Shown here: in pieces, positions 17,840 to 26,619 of the stretch
Layout: each line of letters opens with the position of its first letter
How positions within the stretch are numbered: the first letter of the stretch is position 1
Assembly: GCF_042664895.1 (NCBI RefSeq)
Contig: NZ_JBHTBQ010000014.1
Span: forward strand, 310,001 to 374,000
Direction of reading: 5' to 3'
Length of the DNA stretch: 64,000 nucleotides
Origin: Iodobacter arcticus
GTDB taxonomy: Bacteria > Pseudomonadota > Gammaproteobacteria > Burkholderiales > Chitinibacteraceae
Made by a program: the position numbers and the translations under genes
The notes under the pieces: generated by a model
What the model was told of the DNA's origin: nothing
Database searches by the model: none
Seen by the model: only the letters and a program-made list of their open reading frames with translations

Positions 17840-18200
17840 GTAGGGCGGGTGAAACCCGCCGATTTCAAATCAAAAATATCTTTTTAGTGCCTTCGGCACG
17901 TTGATTTTGGTGCGGCATCCCCGCAGGGACTCCCTTTCTTGAACGGCCAAGAAAGGAAGCAAAGAAGGCCGCCCCGACCAGCACGAAGGCCCCTCACTGC
18001 GGATAAGCAGCTCGGCGAAAAAGGCTGCTCGCTCGCTGCCTCGCTACCCCTTTTCTGAAACCCCGAGCCGTTTATTCCTCGCTTCGGCGTGCTTCAAGGG
18101 GATTTTTAAGCCCCATGCCGAGAGCGTGGTAATTACATTTTTTCGTTGTTTGCTACTAAAAAACAAATTGCTTCGCACACATGGGGACTCACCAGCCCTG
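17840..18200. repeat. Dispersed intergenic repeat, copy B with outer arms
   Basis: The left edge at 17840 reads GTAGGGCGGGTGAAACCC. The right edge at 18184-18200 is its degenerate inverted form (about 14 of 17 positions). Between them the core from 17878 matches copy C closely, including TGCGGCATCCCCGCRGG, the CTTTCTTGAACGGCCAAGAAAG hairpin and the closing CTTCAAGGGG. It fills nearly all of the 441-bp gap between exbB and chaN, where no gene is seen. Confidence 0.8.
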
Positions 18201-18232
18201 TATGTATAAAACCTTAGTCCCCTGAGCTATCC

Positions 18233-19111
18233 TCAGTGCTTAGGCACAATGCAAAAGCAGGCTTCATCGGCGGCAAGTGGGGTGAGCCATACATAGTCTG
18301 CGTGGGCGAGTGCAATTTCAGCGCCTTGTTCGGCCAGCATTAAGACTGTTACTGGCTGCGTGGGGGCTAAATCTTGGGCATGCAGCGGCACGCCTACATC
18401 TTTAGCGGCGTGATAACCGCCAGCCATAAGTAGAGCAGGGGCGGGGGCGGCGAGCAGGCGTTCGGCCATGCGGCGGTCTCGCTGCTGCTGCACCGCAATC
18501 ATGGATAATAATTGCGGTGTTTCGATCTGATTGTCGTGCATTTCACGCACAATGGTTTCGAGCTTAACCCGTACTGCAAGCTGGCCTGAGCGCTCGCCTG
18601 TCAGCAGCGGCTTGCTGCGATAAATGGCCTGCATTTCGGGCTTGTCTAGGTTGGCCGATAGCAGCGGATAAGGTGCATGCATCAGGCCCACGGCTAAATC
18701 GCCGTATAAGTCCCAATCCCATCCCCCTTGCCAATTGAGCAGCTCGGCAATGCGTTCTGATCGCACCACGGGATTGCCTTGTAACCATGCTTTTACTTTA
18801 TCTACTTTGCTTTGTTGATCTGGATTCAGCATCTCTAGCAGCACACTGCCCTGTGGGCGTTGCTTGGCTAAGCTTTGCACCAACCACAGCTCGATTTGAT
18901 GATGGTAGCGATTGTCGTGTTGCTCGCCCACGACGACGCGTTGCTGCGATGCCAGCTTATTAAGTAGCTGCTCAGGCGATAAAACATCGCCAGTTTTTAA
19001 ATCAATAATTTTGCCCAGCTGAGCCATATCAGCCACTACGGTGGGTTTCGCCGGGGGAAGCGAGGCGCAACTGATTAAAAACAGGCTGCAAAGCGAGAGT
19101 AAAACTTTCAT
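18233..19111 (-). CDS. ChaN-family lipoprotein, probable heme/iron binding
   Basis: 292 residues. The lipoprotein signal has the lipobox LISC, with Cys near residue 15, so the mature protein is probably anchored to a membrane. The ChaN/haem-binding-uptake (Tiki-like) fold is marked by VVVGEQHDNRYHHQIELWLV near residue 55, SVLLEMLNPDQQ near 95, and the late AGGYHAAKDVGVPLH. In other proteobacteria ChaN proteins such as PhuW bind heme and are iron-regulated. Two Fur-like boxes lie about 75-125 bases before the start. It leads the minus-strand series chaN, exbB, exbD, tonB, oligopeptidase, receptor. Confidence 0.88.
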   Translation of the reverse strand: MKVLLSLCSLFLISCASLPPAKPTVVADMAQLGKIIDLKTGDVLSPEQLLNKLASQQRVVVGEQHDNRYHHQIELWLVQSLAKQRPQGSVLLEMLNPDQQSKVDKVKAWLQGNPVVRSERIAELLNWQGGWDWDLYGDLAVGLMHAPYPLLSANLDKPEMQAIYRSKPLLTGERSGQLAVRVKLETIVREMHDNQIETPQLLSMIAVQQQRDRRMAERLLAAPAPALLMAGGYHAAKDVGVPLHAQDLAPTQPVTVLMLAEQGAEIALAHADYVWLTPLAADEACFCIVPKH

Positions 19112-19185
19112 GGAGGATGTGCTTTATTTGATGAGCTGCGGGGTGTTTTTTGCAGAAATGAGCGACGACTACGGCATATTGTATT

Positions 19186-19227
19186 CGTAATGATTATCAT
19201 CTTCAATATTTATTGATAATCAATCTC
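19186..19227. promoter_or_regulatory. Two neighbouring Fur-box-like sites upstream of chaN
   Basis: On the minus strand, GAAGATGATAATCATTACG (19186-19204) agrees with the Fur consensus GATAATGATAATCATTATC at 15 of 19 positions. On the plus strand, TTTATTGATAATCAATCTC (19209-19227) agrees at 14 of 19. Their position before an iron-uptake gene set supports Fur repression under iron-replete conditions. Counts are by eye. Confidence 0.75.
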
Positions 19228-19284
19228 ATAATCAAATGACAATGGGGCATGAATTGCCCAATTAAAATAATGGCTTAATAGCTA

Positions 19285-19580
19285 GGGTCTGTTGACGTTT
19301 CATTCACAATTGCGCTGAGGCGGAAAATGGCTAGGCACAAGGCATGCGACGAAGGCAATAACGGGTTATTTCCGAGGAGCATAACGCAGTGGATGGCCGT
19401 TTTCCGCCTCAGCCCCATCGCTGGGCGAGGAAAAACCCTCGCACGCGGAGGGTTGGCTACATTTTTGGGGCGGAACGAAAGTTAAAAATCGCTAATGCTA
19501 CTCGTGCCATGTCGCAATTTTGCCTTGTTCAGCCCCAAAACTGCAGCCAACGCAGCCGTGAATGAAAGGTCAACAGACCC
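19285..19580. mobile_element. 296-bp MITE-like element with terminal inverted repeats
   Basis: The left end GGGTCTGTTGACGTTTCATTCAC (19285-19307) and right end (19558-19580) are inverted copies with one mismatch over 23 bases. The interior has GC-rich inverted segments (TGAGGCGGAAAATGG and its near-complement GCCGTTTTCCGCCTCA) and no coding frame. There is no transposase, so it is either a non-autonomous element or a structured repeat. It fills almost half of the 664-bp gap between chaN and valS. Confidence 0.65.
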
Positions 19581-19733
19581 AAGGGAAGACAAGCAGGAAA
19601 GATCGGCTATTCAGCCGTGAAACTGCGGGCTTAGCGTAGAAAAACACCGCTAAAATTGCTAAATGAGGGCTAAAAATTACTTTTTAAGGTAGTAATCCGC
19701 GTGCAGATGCGCTCAGCAAGCGACGGTTAAGGC

Positions 19734-19739
19734 TATAAT
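19734..19739 (+). promoter_or_regulatory. Possible -10 box of valS promoter
   Basis: A perfect TATAAT lies 37 bases before the valS start codon. I do not see a convincing -35 hexamer 17 bases upstream, so this is a weak call based on position and the perfect -10 alone. Confidence 0.3.
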
Positions 19740-19775
19740 CGCGGGTTAATCTATGAACGACTGAGCCCTTTTCCC

Positions 19776-22598
19776 ATGAGCACCACGCCTAAAGAACTCG
19801 CAAAAAGTTTCGAACCCGCTGAGATCGAAAGCCGCTACTACCCAGAGTGGGAGAAAGCCGGTTACTTTCAGCCAAATATGCAAAGCGCCGAGTCATTCTG
19901 CATTCAGTTGCCACCACCTAATGTGACGGGCACCTTGCATATGGGCCATGCTTTCAATCAAACGATTATGGATGGCCTAACTCGCTACCATCGTATGAAG
20001 GGTGAAAACACCCTGTGGCAGCCCGGCACCGATCACGCCGGTATTGCGACGCAAATCGTGGTGGAGCGCCAGCTGGATGCGCAAGGCATTAGCCGTCATG
20101 ATTTAGGCCGCGAGAAATTCGTAGAAAAAATATGGGAATGGAAAAAAGAATCCGGTGCCACCATCACCCAGCAAATGCGCCGCATGGGTGCATCGGTGGA
20201 TTGGCAGCGCGAATACTTTACGATGGACGAGCAATGTTCAGGCTCGGTGACCGAAGTGTTTGTCAGCCTGTTTGAGCAAGGCCTGATTTACCGTGGCAAG
20301 CGCCTATCTAATTGGGACCCAAAGCTGGGCACCGCTATCTCCGACCTCGAAGTGGTTTCCGAGGAAGAAGACGGCCATATGTGGCATATCAAATATCCGG
20401 TAGTGGGCAGCGATGAATTTATCGTAGTGGCCACCACCCGCCCTGAAACATTGCTCGGCGATGTGGCTGTAGCGGTGAATCCAGATGACGAGCGCTTTAA
20501 GCATCTGCTGGGTAAAACCCTGAAATTGCCGCTAACAGACCGTGAAATCCCCGTGATTAGCGACGATTATGTGGATGCGGCTTTCGGTACCGGCTTGGTG
20601 AAAATCACGCCAGCGCATGACTTTAACGATTACCAAGTGGGTAAGCGTCATAACACCCAGCTGATTAATGTGATGAGCTTGGAAGCAACGATTCTGCCTA
20701 AGGCGCAGGTATTTAGCTTTGATGGCGATGCACTGGGTAGCATTGATTTACCAAGCGCGTACGCGGGTTTGACTGCCCTGGCAGCGCGTAAAGCCATGCT
20801 GGCCGATCTGGATGCGCAGGGCTTATTGCTTGAGACAAAGAAACATAAGTTGATGGTGCCACGCGGCGACCGTACTGGCTCGGTGATCGAGCCTTTGCTG
20901 ACCGATCAGTGGTTTATGGCCATGAGCAAGGCCGATGAAACCGGCCAAAGCATCACCGAAAAAGCGCTGCAAGCTGTGGCAGATGGTGAAGTTAAGTTTG
21001 TGCCAGAAAACTGGGTGAACACTTACAACCAGTGGCTGAATAATATTCAAGACTGGTGCATTAGCCGTCAGCTATGGTGGGGTCATCAGATTCCGGCTTG
21101 GTACGACGAAGACGGCAAAGTTTATGTAGCACGCAATCTTAGCGACGCCGAATCACAAGCGCCGGGCAAAACACTGCGCCGTGATGTGGATGTGCTCGAT
21201 ACCTGGTTTAGCGCGGCCTTGGTGCCGTTCTCTACCTTGGGCTGGAAGCCGGGCCAGAGCACGCCTGAGCTAGATGCGTTTTTGCCTTCATCGGTATTAG
21301 TGACCGGCTTTGATATTATTTTCTTCTGGGTAGCCCGGATGATTATGATGACCAAGCACTTCACCGGCAAAGTACCGTTTAAGCATGTGTATATCCACGG
21401 CTTGGTGAGGGATGGCGAAGGGCAGAAGATGTCTAAATCGGAAGGCAATGTGCTTGATCCGGTTGATTTGATCGACGGGATCGATTTAGAAACGCTGCTG
21501 GAAAAACGCACCTCTGGCCTGCGTCGCCCAGAAACCGCACCTAAAGTGGCGGCTAAAACCAAGAAAGAATTCCCAGAGGGTATTCCAGCCTTTGGTACCG
21601 ATGCACTGCGCTTCACCTTTGCATCGCTGGCCACCTTGGGCCGCAGTATTAATTTTGATCAGCATCGCTGTGAAGGCTATCGCAACTTCTGCAATAAGCT
21701 GTGGAACGCTACACGCTATGTGCTGATGAATGTGGAAGGCAAAGATGTAGGGCAGGATGAATCCTTACCGCTGGAATACAGCTTTGCCGATCAGTGGATG
21801 ATAGGCCGCTTGCAGCAGGCAGAGCACGATGTCACTACCGCGCTGGATACCTTCCGCTTCGATCTGGCGGCTCAGGGCATTTACGAATTTGTTTGGAACG
21901 ATTACTGCGACTGGTATATCGAGCTGGCTAAGGTACAACTACAAACCGGCAACGAAGCACAGCAACGTGCCACCCGCCGCACCTTGGTTCGCGTATTAGA
22001 AACCACATTGCGTATGGCTCACCCGATTATTCCGTTTATTACCGAAGAGCTATGGCAAGTGGTGGCTCCACTGGCGAACGCTAAAAAAACAGAATCCATT
22101 ATGGTGGCTGACTGGCCGGTGGCGGATTTAAGCAAGGTGAACGAGGCGGCTAATGCGCAAGTGGAAAGCTTAAAAGCGCTGGCCTTTGCTGTGCGTAATT
22201 TGCGCGGCGAAATGGGCTTGCCGCCATCACAAAAAACACCGCTTCTGCTGGAAGGCGGAGATGAGCTGCAGCAGTACGCGGCTTACTTAGTGCCATTAGC
22301 CAAGCTTGCCAGCGTCACCATCGTGGCGCAATTGCCTGAAGATGATGCGCCGGTGGCGGTTGCAGGCAGCACGCGTTTAATGCTGAAAGTAGAAATTGAT
22401 AAAGCAGCAGAATCGGTGCGCTTAACTAAAGAAATCGGCAAGCTCACTGAGAATCTGGAAAGAATCAAAGCGAAGTTTGAAAAGCCGGGTTATCTGGATA
22501 AAGCGCCTGCTCATTTGGTGGAAAAAGATCAGGGTCTGATGGTCGAATTTGCTGAGAAATTGGCGCAATTACAAAGCCAATTGGCTAAATTGCAATAG
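19776..22598 (+). CDS. valS: Valyl-tRNA synthetase
   Basis: 940 residues, a full-length class I synthetase that charges tRNA-Val and edits mischarged threonine. The HIGH motif is HMGH at residues 55-58 within PPPNVTGTLHMGHAF. KMSKS is at residues 551-555. WRVEYP-type and TTRPETLLGD editing-domain (CP1) signatures are present near residue 220. The anticodon-binding domain runs from about 680 to 815. The carboxyl end is the usual coiled-coil arm (LTKEIGKLTENLERIKAKF). The ATG at 19776 matches the family start. A terminator follows about 100 bases after the stop, so it seems to be a single-gene unit. Confidence 0.97.
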   Translation: MSTTPKELAKSFEPAEIESRYYPEWEKAGYFQPNMQSAESFCIQLPPPNVTGTLHMGHAFNQTIMDGLTRYHRMKGENTLWQPGTDHAGIATQIVVERQLDAQGISRHDLGREKFVEKIWEWKKESGATITQQMRRMGASVDWQREYFTMDEQCSGSVTEVFVSLFEQGLIYRGKRLSNWDPKLGTAISDLEVVSEEEDGHMWHIKYPVVGSDEFIVVATTRPETLLGDVAVAVNPDDERFKHLLGKTLKLPLTDREIPVISDDYVDAAFGTGLVKITPAHDFNDYQVGKRHNTQLINVMSLEATILPKAQVFSFDGDALGSIDLPSAYAGLTALAARKAMLADLDAQGLLLETKKHKLMVPRGDRTGSVIEPLLTDQWFMAMSKADETGQSITEKALQAVADGEVKFVPENWVNTYNQWLNNIQDWCISRQLWWGHQIPAWYDEDGKVYVARNLSDAESQAPGKTLRRDVDVLDTWFSAALVPFSTLGWKPGQSTPELDAFLPSSVLVTGFDIIFFWVARMIMMTKHFTGKVPFKHVYIHGLVRDGEGQKMSKSEGNVLDPVDLIDGIDLETLLEKRTSGLRRPETAPKVAAKTKKEFPEGIPAFGTDALRFTFASLATLGRSINFDQHRCEGYRNFCNKLWNATRYVLMNVEGKDVGQDESLPLEYSFADQWMIGRLQQAEHDVTTALDTFRFDLAAQGIYEFVWNDYCDWYIELAKVQLQTGNEAQQRATRRTLVRVLETTLRMAHPIIPFITEELWQVVAPLANAKKTESIMVADWPVADLSKVNEAANAQVESLKALAFAVRNLRGEMGLPPSQKTPLLLEGGDELQQYAAYLVPLAKLASVTIVAQLPEDDAPVAVAGSTRLMLKVEIDKAAESVRLTKEIGKLTENLERIKAKFEKPGYLDKAPAHLVEKDQGLMVEFAEKLAQLQSQLAKLQ

Positions 22599-22699
22599 AC
22601 ATATCGCTTGGCTTGGATGTTTTGTCTGCCTGTTTTTAGGCTGGCAAAACAGCATAAGCCAACAAGCTCATCTTAATATGGGCAAACAGGTTTATCACA

Positions 22700-22730
22700 C
22701 AGGCTGCCTTGTGCAGCCTGTTTTTATTTA
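22700..22730 (+). terminator. Rho-independent terminator after valS
   Basis: CAGGCTGC (22700-22707) pairs with GCAGCCTG (22713-22720) around a five-base loop and is followed by TTTTTATTT. Confidence 0.75.
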
Positions 22731-22738
22731 AAACAAGG

Positions 22739-22767
22739 GTAGGGTGGGCACGTCTTTGTGCCCACGC
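22739..22767. repeat. Short palindromic intergenic repeat, GTGGGCA type
   Basis: GTAGGGTGGGCA pairs with TGCCCACGC after a short loop. This is the second copy of the sequence at 2487-2514. It lies directly before the ribosome site of the YehS-like gene, so it will be in that gene's leader unless transcription starts after it. Confidence 0.6.
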
Positions 22768-22788
22768 ATAAGGAACAAGGAAATACCA

Positions 22789-23250
22789 ATGATTAATAAC
22801 GATATTTTACGTAGCGTGCGCTATATGCTGGATTTAAGCGATGCTCATATTGTGGCGATTGCTAAATTGGCTGATTTTGATTTGGCTAAAGAAGATGTTG
22901 CGGCCTTCTTGAAAAAAGAAGATGAAGAAGGTTATTTGGAATGCAGCGATGAAGTTATGGCTTATTTCTTAGATGGCTTGGTATTTCATAAGCGCGGCAA
23001 AGATGAAAGCCGTCCGGCTCAGCCTATTGAATTGCCAATGAGCAATAATATGGCGCTTAAAAAACTGCGCGTGGCTTTTGAATTAAAAGAAGAAGATATG
23101 CACAGTATTCTGGATGCGGCAGGCTTTGATGTATCCAAACCAGAATTAAGCGCTTTATTCCGTAAAAAAGATCATAAGCACTATCGCAGCTGTGGCGATC
23201 AATTGCTGAGAAACTTTTTAAAAGGCTTAACCCTGCGTTTGCGCGGTTAA
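22789..23250 (+). CDS. yehS: DUF1456 family protein, YehS-like
   Basis: 153 residues starting at the ATG at 22789, which has AAGGAAATACC just upstream. The frame can be extended 15 codons but would run through the palindromic repeat. Two tandem DUF1456 units are visible: residues about 1-70 (NNDILRSVRYMLDLSDAHIVAI through AYFLDGLV) and about 83-153 (NNMALKKLRVAFELKEEDMHSIL through LRNFLKGL). E. coli YehS has the same length and two-unit form. The molecular role of the family is not known. It stands alone between the valS terminator and a large repeat. Confidence 0.9.
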   Translation: MINNDILRSVRYMLDLSDAHIVAIAKLADFDLAKEDVAAFLKKEDEEGYLECSDEVMAYFLDGLVFHKRGKDESRPAQPIELPMSNNMALKKLRVAFELKEEDMHSILDAAGFDVSKPELSALFRKKDHKHYRSCGDQLLRNFLKGLTLRLRG

Positions 23251-23262
23251 TAGCAAGTATTT

Positions 23263-23660
23263 GTAGGGCGGGTGAAACCCGCGAGCGATGCTAAAAAATA
23301 CGCGGGTTTCACCCCATACGTGCTAACCAAAGTCAAAAAGATCTTTTTAGTGCCTTCGGCACGTTGATTTTGGTGCGGCATCCCCGCGGGGGACTCCCTT
23401 TCTTGAACGGCCAAGAAAGGAAGCAAAGAAGGCCGCCCCGACCAGCACGAAGGCCCCTCTGCTGCGGACAATCGAGTCGGCGGCGGGCGGGATTGGCTCG
23501 TTCCTCGCTCCCTTGCCGAAACCCCGTCCCGCTTGTTCCTCGCTTCGGCGTGCTTCAAGGGGACTTTTAAGCCCTACGCCAAGATTGTGGTCATTACTTT
23601 TTTTTGTTTGTTGATGCAAAAGCAAATTGCTTAGCGCGTATGGGGTTTCACCCGCCCTAC
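23263..23660. repeat. Dispersed intergenic repeat, copy C, nested in palindrome arms
   Basis: The left edge at 23263 is GTAGGGCGGGTGAAACCCGCG with its inverted arm at 23301-23315. The right edge at 23643-23660 is GGGTTTCACCCGCCCTAC. The 328-bp insert 23315-23642 has 13-base inverted ends CCATACGYGCTAA and is flanked on both sides by GGGTTTCACCC, resembling an 11-bp target duplication. The core 23341-23590 matches copies A and B. It fills the 468-bp gap between yehS and the DUF2520 gene; no coding sequence is seen. Confidence 0.8.
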
Positions 23661-23718
23661 AAATTCGTAAAAGGTTTTGAGCGCAAAGCTAAGCTAGCCA
23701 GCTTGCAAAGGTGTCTTC

Positions 23719-24567
23719 ATGCTCACTCTTAATATTATCGGCCCCGGGCGTCTGGGCAAATCGATTGCCCGCTTGGCACAGCCGCATTACCAAATAGCGG
23801 GTGTCTGCGCTAGCTCGCTAGCCAGCAGTAGAGATGCGGTGGCGTTTATTGGGGCTGGGCAGGCATGCGCTACATTAGCCGATTTGCCTAGCGCTGATTT
23901 ATTCCTATTGGCCGTGCCGGACGCCATGATTGCCGAGAAGGCGATCGAGCTAGCGGAGAGTGGTGTGGTGCAGGCTGGCAATGTGGTGTTTCATGCTAGC
24001 GGTGCTTCCGAAGCCTCATTACTTCTTCCGCTAAAAGCAGTGGGTGCGTCTATTGCAAGTATGCATCCGGCTTTTTCTTTTGCCGATCCGGCAAGGGCCA
24101 TCAGCACTTTTGCGGGCACGCTTTGCGCCTTGGAAGGCGATATAGAGGCTTGCGATACTTTGCATGATTTTGTACTGGCCTTGGGTGGTAAGCCGTTTAC
24201 TTTAGCAAAAGGCGGTAAGGCGGCTTATCACGCTTCATTAACAATGGCCGCCAATTTTTTGGTTACGCTGGCTGACTTATCTATTAAAACAGCCCAGCAA
24301 GCAGGAATCAGCGATGAAATTGCTCAGAGTCTGGTGATGAATTTAATGCAGCAAACCCTGGAAAATATAAAAGCATTAGGGCCAGCTGCTGCATTAACAG
24401 GGCCTATTCTTCGCGCAGATCAGCTAACAATCGAAAAGCATTTAGCTGTATTAAATAATAAAGTAAGCCATCGTTGCTATCAAAGTTTGGGATTGGCTAC
24501 GATCAATCTGGCGAGAGATAAGCTGTCTGCTACTCAACAGTTTGCGCTTTCTCAAATATTTTCTTAA
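23719..24567 (+). CDS. Rossmann-fold DUF2520 protein (ProC/NADP-oxidoreductase-like)
   Basis: 282 residues. The amino half is a Rossmann fold with the dinucleotide-binding IIGPGRLGKSIARL at residues 5-18 and LLAVPDAMI near 75. The carboxyl half from about residue 130 is the helical DUF2520 dimer domain (GKAAYHASLTMAANFLVTL, GPILRAD). The layout resembles 6-phosphogluconate dehydrogenase and pyrroline-5-carboxylate reductase relatives, but the substrate is unknown. The ATG at 23719 gives the exact family amino end. No linked pathway gene is adjacent. Confidence 0.88.
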   Translation: MLTLNIIGPGRLGKSIARLAQPHYQIAGVCASSLASSRDAVAFIGAGQACATLADLPSADLFLLAVPDAMIAEKAIELAESGVVQAGNVVFHASGASEASLLLPLKAVGASIASMHPAFSFADPARAISTFAGTLCALEGDIEACDTLHDFVLALGGKPFTLAKGGKAAYHASLTMAANFLVTLADLSIKTAQQAGISDEIAQSLVMNLMQQTLENIKALGPAAALTGPILRADQLTIEKHLAVLNNKVSHRCYQSLGLATINLARDKLSATQQFALSQIFS

Positions 24568-24755
24568 TGTGCATGATATATTTGATTGAGAAATAGCTTA
24601 CTTTGTATTGCTTCTTGTTTTAATAAAAATAATAGCGATTTTATCAAAAAATAAAAGGCAGACTGCTGTTTATTACTTGTTTTACAAATGAGCCTAATAA
24701 CAGCATACAATGCTTAAAAATATTTATTTAGAAAAACTCTGGGGAGAGTGATTTT

Positions 24756-26375
24756 ATGACTTTACGTAAAAAGGTATATCTGTTGGCGCTGAGTATTTTA
24801 CTCGCTTTAATCGGTATTATGCTGGTTGGGCTATGGACAATGCGTCAAGCGAGTAATGATGATAATAGCGCCCGTATTAAACAATTAATGGGCAGTACAT
24901 ATAATGGTATCGTGCAGCTGGAAAATATGGTCGCATCGGGCAAATTAGCTGAAGCTCAGGCAAAAGAAATTGCCATTCAGTTGCTGCGTGAAAATAAATA
25001 TCATAAGTCCGAATACGTTTATGTGGTGGATGAAAAATTAAACTTTGTTGCCACACCGCTTGATCCGCAATTACATGACACAAGCTTTAATGATTTTAAA
25101 GATGCAACCGGCAATAGCGTAGGTGCAATTGCTCAGGCTGCGCTGGATAAATCAGGTGGTGCACTTACCGAATACTGGTGGACTTCCAAGCGCGATGGCA
25201 AGGTGGTTGATTTGCTTTCTGTAGCTCAGAAAACGCCGCGCTGGGGCTGGGTAGTGGGCAATGGCATTAGCTTTGCAGAAGCCGATGCCCGCTTCTGGAG
25301 CAATGCCCGCTGGCAGGTATTGATTTGCCTTGCGGTTGCGGGCGTGGTGGCTGCAATTATGTTGTCGGCAGTGCGCAATTTATTACGGGATTTGGGGGGC
25401 GAGCCCAGCGAAGTGATGGCCTTGGTGCAGGTCGTGGCCGATGGGAATCTGCATATCGATGATGATATGGCCAATGTTTCTGCTCAAAGTATTTATGGCT
25501 CGGTGTTACGTATGCGTAAATCATTGCGCGATGTGATTTCTCAGCTTTCATCAGTGGTGCATACCTTGCATTCATCCGGCGATGAAATCGTAGCTAAGGC
25601 TGAAAGCAGTAATCTATATGTGGGCGCGCAAAGCAAAGCCGCCACGCGAATTGCCCAGACTGCAGAAGATTTTACCCAGCAGACTCAGCAGGCAGAGCTG
25701 CAAGCTAAAAAAGCCAAGGGGCAAAGCGAAGCGGCTACCGAGATTTCTGCTCAGGGCTTATCGGTGATTTCTGCTGCGGTAGATCGCTTTTCGGAAATCG
25801 AGCATTCCGTTGGCGAAACTCAAAGTAGCATTGATGATCTGGCGCAGCGTGTAGGCAGTATTTCTGCGGTGATTGCGGTGATTCGTGATGTAGCCGATCA
25901 AACTAATTTGCTGGCTTTAAATGCTGCGATCGAGGCCGCCCGTGCAGGTGAGCAGGGCCGTGGCTTTGCGGTGGTGGCCGATGAGGTTCGTAAGCTGGCA
26001 GAGCGTACCAGCACCGCTACGCGTGAAATTGGTGAAACCATTAATGCGGTGCAAGATAGCGGCCAGACGGCTAAATCGCGCATGGATGGCATGGTGGTGC
26101 AGCTGAAAGAAGGGATACGCCAAACCAAGGAAGGCGGCGAGGCGGTCAAAGCGATTCGCGCAGAATCCGCAGCTACTGCTCTGGTTGTGGGCTTGATTGG
26201 TGATGCGCTGGCGGCTCAGGTGCAATCTAGTCAGGCGATTAGAAATGATGTGGATGAAGTGGCGAGTTTTTCTTCAGGTACTTTAGATGCGGCACAGAGC
26301 ACCGTGGCGGTGGCTCAATCGATTAAACAGGTTTCTGATCAGCTGGAAATCTTGATTAAACAATTCCGTTTGTAA
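24756..26375 (+). CDS. Methyl-accepting chemotaxis protein with sCache sensor
   Basis: 539 residues. A first membrane segment lies at about 8-30. A periplasmic single-Cache domain follows, about 35-185 (SEYVYVVDEKLNFVATPLDP and WGWVVGNGISFAEAD). The second membrane segment is at about 188-210, then a HAMP-like linker and the cytoplasmic signalling helices. The hairpin tip is conserved: VIRDVADQTNLLALNAAIEAARAGEQGRGFAVVADEVRKLAER. Such receptors report small ligands to CheA/CheW and control flagellar or twitching motility; sCache domains often bind organic acids or other small metabolites. No carboxyl CheR-binding pentapeptide is seen. The ribosome site GGGGAGAG is 8 bases before the ATG. No che gene is nearby. 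Confidence 0.94.
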   Translation: MTLRKKVYLLALSILLALIGIMLVGLWTMRQASNDDNSARIKQLMGSTYNGIVQLENMVASGKLAEAQAKEIAIQLLRENKYHKSEYVYVVDEKLNFVATPLDPQLHDTSFNDFKDATGNSVGAIAQAALDKSGGALTEYWWTSKRDGKVVDLLSVAQKTPRWGWVVGNGISFAEADARFWSNARWQVLICLAVAGVVAAIMLSAVRNLLRDLGGEPSEVMALVQVVADGNLHIDDDMANVSAQSIYGSVLRMRKSLRDVISQLSSVVHTLHSSGDEIVAKAESSNLYVGAQSKAATRIAQTAEDFTQQTQQAELQAKKAKGQSEAATEISAQGLSVISAAVDRFSEIEHSVGETQSSIDDLAQRVGSISAVIAVIRDVADQTNLLALNAAIEAARAGEQGRGFAVVADEVRKLAERTSTATREIGETINAVQDSGQTAKSRMDGMVVQLKEGIRQTKEGGEAVKAIRAESAATALVVGLIGDALAAQVQSSQAIRNDVDEVASFSSGTLDAAQSTVAVAQSIKQVSDQLEILIKQFRL

Positions 26376-26619
26376 GCTATTCTGAGTGTTGCCAGGGCCG
26401 TTTAGAACACGGTCTTCTTTGTATAATAAAAAGACAATCAGTAACAAGTACTTACAGTAATCATCAGGTGAAAAATACCTTCGTGTTAGTGTCGATTTTC
26501 ACTGCTTTTTTTATAAAAAAACGGCAGGATAGCGGCATAGGGTTGTTCAGGAACAAGCTTAGGCTTGTACGCAAGTTGCGTGTTTGAGCTGCCCAACTAT
26601 TACTCTATGGAGATGCACG

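Noticed and set aside
23247..23625. Open frames on both strands inside repeat copy C
   Set aside because: Low-complexity Arg/Pro/Ser products that are not shared as proteins between the three copies; the conserved unit is the DNA repeat.
26463..26516. Loose hairpin GGTGAAAA/TTTTCACT followed by T-run as terminator of the chemoreceptor gene
   Set aside because: The stem is short and the loop is over 20 bases, so it was not called as a feature.
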